64,000 bases of DNA from OLB16 sp964422415 (lineage in GTDB: Bacteria > Hinthialibacterota > Hinthialibacteria > OLB16): NCBI GenBank assembly GCA_964422415.1, contig CAYRBI010000001.1, positions 62,001 to 126,000 of the forward strand, written 5' to 3'. Below, in pieces: positions 60,720 through 64,000 of this stretch. The notes beneath the pieces were generated by a model that was not told where the DNA came from, searched no databases, and was given only the letters and a program-made list of their open reading frames with translations. The translations under genes and the position numbers were made by a program. Within the stretch, counting starts at the first letter, position 1. Every line of letters starts with the position of its first letter.

Positions 60720-62816
60720 CTACTCGCTCTTCTGTTTCACCAACACCGGCACACCTTCGGGAGTCAGAATTCTCACACAATACTCCCAAGGCATCGCATT
60801 TTGGTAGACCTTGAGCAAGAGGGTATTGAGGCCCTTCTTCAGGTGAACCTTCACCTTGTCGCGGTCCACGGTCAGACCACCCTCGATGAAGTTGTCCAAC
60901 ACTTGTTCGCCATTGAACCAGACCTTCTCGCCATCATCCACACCCATGCTGAGGACCGCATCCACCTCATTTTCAGCCTCAAACTCGGTGTAGGCATATC
61001 CCAGACAAGTATTGCAGTTAGCGATCTCCTTGAGGAGATCGACCTTGCCGATATCGTTGGTTCCCTTGACCTTCTTCCAGCCCACCTTCGCATCCCCGGA
61101 GGGATAGGTGGCGGCCAGGTCGATAGTGGGTTCATTGACAAAGGTGGTCTTCCAACCTTCCTTGGCGCCACCCAGCGGGAAGGGTCCCGTGACCCACCAA
61201 TTCAGGATAAATCCGACCATCTCGGCCACATTCATATCGGGACTGAGACCATTCAGCCCCGTGGTGATCGCCTGCAAAGCCGTTCCGGAGGGATTCAGGC
61301 TGGCCATCTTTTTATAAGCAGCGACTGCCTTGTCGCCCTGGCCAGCAGCCACAAGCGTTCCAGCCACCGACTGAAGCGCGGTGATGGCTTGATCACGCAG
61401 AGCGGGATCATCCGCGGCGGCCATGGCCATATCGAAGCCTTCCGGCGCGGGAGCGTTGGTCAGCCCTTGGAGAGCCCGGACCTTCAGAGCAGCATCCGGA
61501 GCCAGCCCCCAGATTTTGAGGTAGATTCCCGCCGCTTCGGCCTTCGCACCACGCGTGGTAAGCGTGCTTCCCAGATGGAAGAGACTCTCTATCGCGGCAG
61601 CCTTATCTTCAGGAGAACCCTGCTGCACCACCTCAAAGAGGGGGGCAATCCCGCTGGGCAGATCCGCATCACCGAGAGACTTGATCCCCGCCAGTCGGAG
61701 ACCGGGATCAGTGGACTTGGCGGCATTCACAAGCGCGGGAACTGTCTGTTCGTCATTCCTCGAAGCCAGAACCGGAAGAAGAGTCATCTGAACCGCTGGA
61801 TCGAGATCCGGGAGCTTTGTCACCAGGATCCGGGTTACCGCCGGACCTTTAAGAGACTGAAGGGCACGCATGGCGACCAGGCTGGTGGGTGGTCCAGCAG
61901 TACGGACAGCCTCCAACAGCACAGGGACATGGCGCTCATCACCATAATTTCCCAAAGCCACCAAGGCGGCATCCTTGTATGAACCTTGGCTGGTCTTGGC
62001 GATTTCCTCGTAGGTCTTGACCGAAATATCCCAGTTGCCGCCCTTCAGGGCGACCTGTCCGGCCAAACGGAGAATCGCATCGGTCGCATCATTCTTGAGA
62101 TTGTCTTTGGCGTTATCACGAACCGAACGGGCCATTGCGAGGTAAGAGGGGTTACCTGTCCAAGCCAGCGCACGGATCGCGGCGGGTTGAACATCCGGTG
62201 TTCCAGTCACCACCAGGCGTAGAATTGCCTCCAGGCTTTCACCATCCTGCAGCTCGCCTAATGAATTGAGCAGAGCCACCTGGAAGGCCGGATCAGCGTC
62301 CGAAAGCGCGGAACTTAGCGCAGATTGTGCTTCCTCGGTTCCGATCCGCTGCAAAGCGGTGCGGGCCTTTTCACGCAGAGCGGGTTCGGCGAGCATGGCG
62401 GCGATGGGGGCCACGTCATATCCGGGTGGAACCAACCGGTCGAGGAGCCGCAATCCGGTGATTCGTTCTTTTTCGGGACGGTCCTTGCTGACCAATGGCA
62501 TGAGTATGTCGGTCAGTTTCTTCCGGTCCTTGTCTCGTCCCGGAGTGGAGACATCATTGACCACTTGCAGAATGATGTCATAGGCCGCCTTGGCCAGGGC
62601 GGGATCATTTCCATTCAAGATGGAAAGCATCGCTGGTACAGCAATCACTCCATGGTTGGGCAACATTTGGCGGGCGATGGCCTTAGTGTTGGCATCGCCC
62701 GACTGAAGGTCATTGACCAATGTCCGGATGGAGGGATCGATATCGGCTGCGTATGAGACCGTCACCGCACAAAGCAAGGCGGCGGTCAGGATGAACTTGA
62801 TAGTTTTGGTATTCAT
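60720..62816 (-). CDS. Secreted HEAT-repeat protein with C-terminal PA14/carbohydrate-binding-like domain
   Basis: 698 residues from the ATG at 62816, which gives a clean signal peptide (MNTKTIKFILTAALLCAVTVSYAA); a GTG at 62837 overlaps the upstream stop and is the alternative. Residues about 30-520 are HEAT-type helical repeats with Ala/Leu-rich consensus (ARTALQRIGTEEAQSALSSALSDADPAFQVALLNSLG). The last 150 residues form a beta domain (WWVTGPFPLGGAKEGWKTTFVNEP, SMGVDDGEKVWFNGEQVLDN, VKVHLKKGLNTLLLKVYQN) like PA14-type modules of sugar enzymes. It follows the Gfo/Idh/MocA gene closely and is probably co-translated or co-transcribed with it. Confidence 0.88.
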   Translation of the reverse strand: MNTKTIKFILTAALLCAVTVSYAADIDPSIRTLVNDLQSGDANTKAIARQMLPNHGVIAVPAMLSILNGNDPALAKAAYDIILQVVNDVSTPGRDKDRKKLTDILMPLVSKDRPEKERITGLRLLDRLVPPGYDVAPIAAMLAEPALREKARTALQRIGTEEAQSALSSALSDADPAFQVALLNSLGELQDGESLEAILRLVVTGTPDVQPAAIRALAWTGNPSYLAMARSVRDNAKDNLKNDATDAILRLAGQVALKGGNWDISVKTYEEIAKTSQGSYKDAALVALGNYGDERHVPVLLEAVRTAGPPTSLVAMRALQSLKGPAVTRILVTKLPDLDPAVQMTLLPVLASRNDEQTVPALVNAAKSTDPGLRLAGIKSLGDADLPSGIAPLFEVVQQGSPEDKAAAIESLFHLGSTLTTRGAKAEAAGIYLKIWGLAPDAALKVRALQGLTNAPAPEGFDMAMAAADDPALRDQAITALQSVAGTLVAAGQGDKAVAAYKKMASLNPSGTALQAITTGLNGLSPDMNVAEMVGFILNWWVTGPFPLGGAKEGWKTTFVNEPTIDLAATYPSGDAKVGWKKVKGTNDIGKVDLLKEIANCNTCLGYAYTEFEAENEVDAVLSMGVDDGEKVWFNGEQVLDNFIEGGLTVDRDKVKVHLKKGLNTLLLKVYQNAMPWEYCVRILTPEGVPVLVKQKSE

Positions 62817-62833
62817 AGTGGCCGGGTTTCCTT

Positions 62834-64000
62834 TCACAGATGCCAGGGGGCACGGTAGGGACGGTAGAGGTGGCGGTTGGCTTGCTCATCCCCAATGAAC
62901 TTCTCGGCGGCTCCATCCCAGACCAGCCGCCGTTTGAGGTCGACCGCGATGTTGCCCAGCAGGCAAATCGAGGCAGCCCGGTGTCCAATTTCAACATCCG
63001 CCGCCGGTAATGCGCGGGTTCTGATGCACTCGAAAAAATTGGAGTGGTGTCCCTCTAAACAGATGAAGAACTCACCCTCGGACTTGTATTCAGGTTCGGT
63101 GCCAGGGCCGATCACATAGCTCTCGCGGTTGACCGTAAGGCTTCCGCCCGTTCCCTGGAACATGGTGCCATAACCCTTGCCGGAGTGAGTCTCACTGGGA
63201 GCCTGGATCCAGGAAAGCGTGGCACCCTTGAACTCATAGGTGACCTCAAGATTCTGCTGATCATCGCCAGGCAACCCCTGTGGGCTGCAACCAACACCGC
63301 TGATACTGAGCGGAGCATCCTGACCAAGTCCCCACAAGGAGATGTCCATGAGGTGCACACCCCAGTTGGTCATTTCGCCACCGGCATAATCATCAAAGGC
63401 GCGGAACTTACCGAAACGCTCCGGGCTGAAGGGCACATAGGGAGCGGGCCCAAGCCACATATCCCAGTCCAAACCCTCGGGTGGATCGCAGGGGTGTTCG
63501 ACGATATTGCTCCAGAAATCGCCGACATTGGGGGAAACCCAGGCACGCGAGTTGGTTACCTGACCAATCCGTCCGCCACGCAGGGCGGCGATGGAGCGCT
63601 TGAAGACCTCCATCGAACGCTGCTGGACACCATTCTGGACAATCCGTCCATAACGGCGGGCGGTTTCGACCACCTTACGCCCTTCGGCGACAGTGGTAGT
63701 AAGTGGTTTCTCCACATACACGTCCTTTTCCGCCTGACAGGCATTAATCGCAATGAGGCCATGCCAGTGGTCGGGAGTGGTCACAAAGACCGCGTCGATG
63801 TCTTTACGGTCGAGGATGTGCCGGTAGTCCTGGTAACCCTGGCATTTTTCGCCGGTGCGTTTGGCGAACTCCTCGTAACGCGGTTTGTAAACATCACACA
63901 CCGCCGCAACCTCGACATCGTTACGCTTAACCAGGGCCTGCATGTGCGCCGATCCCATACCGCCGCATCCGATCAGCCCCACGACGATCTTCTCGTTGGG
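62834..64000 (-). CDS. Gfo/Idh/MocA-family NAD(P)-dependent oxidoreductase (partial at right edge)
   Basis: 389 codons visible, and the frame is open beyond the edge: NEKIVVGLIGCGGMGSAH precedes the GTG at 63982, so the real start lies outside the window. Nucleotide-binding motif GLIGCGGMGSAH, then DAVFVTTPDHWHG and the catalytic-type EKPLTT. The later segment contains YAGGEMTNWGVHLMDISLWGLG and GTGGSLTVNRESYVIGPG, as in the secreted or cytosolic glucose-fructose oxidoreductase-like groups. It oxidises or reduces sugars or inositols. Any signal peptide would lie outside. The stop overlaps or nearly touches the HEAT-repeat gene start. Confidence 0.92.
   Translation of the reverse strand, partial: PNEKIVVGLIGCGGMGSAHMQALVKRNDVEVAAVCDVYKPRYEEFAKRTGEKCQGYQDYRHILDRKDIDAVFVTTPDHWHGLIAINACQAEKDVYVEKPLTTTVAEGRKVVETARRYGRIVQNGVQQRSMEVFKRSIAALRGGRIGQVTNSRAWVSPNVGDFWSNIVEHPCDPPEGLDWDMWLGPAPYVPFSPERFGKFRAFDDYAGGEMTNWGVHLMDISLWGLGQDAPLSISGVGCSPQGLPGDDQQNLEVTYEFKGATLSWIQAPSETHSGKGYGTMFQGTGGSLTVNRESYVIGPGTEPEYKSEGEFFICLEGHHSNFFECIRTRALPAADVEIGHRAASICLLGNIAVDLKRRLVWDGAAEKFIGDEQANRHLYRPYRAPWHL

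Noticed and set aside
60801..61982. 393-codon open frame on the plus strand
   Set aside because: Lies opposite the HEAT-repeat gene; product is low-complexity with no domain and arises from the codon bias of that gene.
1..64000. tRNA, rRNA, riboswitch or prophage genes
   Set aside because: No cloverleaf with a GTTCRANNC arm, no rRNA sequence, no known riboswitch core, and no integrase, capsid or transposase gene was recognised by eye; a covariance search could still find small RNAs.

Overview
The window (64 kb, moderately GC-rich, densely coded on both strands) comes from a Gram-negative-type bacterium. It encodes Sec and Tat signal peptides, a lipoprotein membrane-fusion protein, a Wzz-like polysaccharide protein and a type IV pilin-like protein. 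Long secreted proteins with Thr/Pro-rich linkers ending in dockerin-like calcium loops, FG-GAP/VCBS propellers, a DUF6259-type glycosidase, many sugar-isomerase and Gfo/Idh/MocA-type enzymes, and a pilin of the kind seen in Sumerlaeota/Hydrogenedentota/PVC-like lineages suggest an uncultured polysaccharide-degrading candidate-phylum bacterium. That placement is an inference; there is no rRNA or tRNA gene in the window to test it.

Layout. 1-6276: start of a secreted protein (left edge), FkbM methyltransferase, Tat-exported sugar isomerase-like protein, a DUF5063-like protein, a YncE-propeller/phosphoesterase fusion and a pilin-like protein whose start lies inside the phosphoesterase gene. 6422-10676 (minus): a four-gene ABC-2 efflux operon that includes a CHASE3 receptor with a four-cysteine tail. 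10828-12340: RhaT-like transporter and a single-domain response regulator. 12420-19414 (plus): four genes with overlapping ends, encoding an FG-GAP protein with a dockerin-like end, a six-hairpin-glycosidase-like protein, an unknown secreted protein and a Wzz-like protein. 19591-24232: pectate-lyase-fold protein translationally coupled to a B12-binding radical SAM protein, YbaK-like deacylase, FabG. 24416-29218: a 1600-residue modular secreted protein. 29260-29397: a MITE-like palindrome. 29399-30457: LacI-type regulator.

30677-44729 (minus) is a sensory block: hybrid histidine kinase with MEDS domain, sigma-54-dependent NtrC-type regulator, a degenerate receiver protein behind a good sigma-54 promoter, then cheA-cheW-mcp-cheR-cheD-cheY-cheX-cheB. 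CheA carries two Hpt domains and four exact 31-residue repeats that resemble the c-di-GMP-binding MshEN motif. There are no flagellar genes in the window, so the output may be pili or another surface process.

44969-64000: S41 protease, TsaD, Dus, another histidine kinase, two carbohydrate-active proteins, an ISC-type ferredoxin, a HAD phosphatase, a long SPFH protein, a visibly AT-rich two-gene module with a HEPN-like RxxxxH protein and its own terminator, and a VCBS / HEAT / Gfo-Idh-MocA gene row that leaves the right edge.

Six intergenic spacers carry long G/C-rich or perfect palindromes; four share a small hairpin whose one sequence variant is a compensatory base-pair change. The best candidates for something not yet described are the repeat-containing CheA with its sigma-54 control, the overlapping secreted/Wzz operon, the CHASE3-Cys4 protein inside an exporter operon, and the AT-rich HEPN-like pair.
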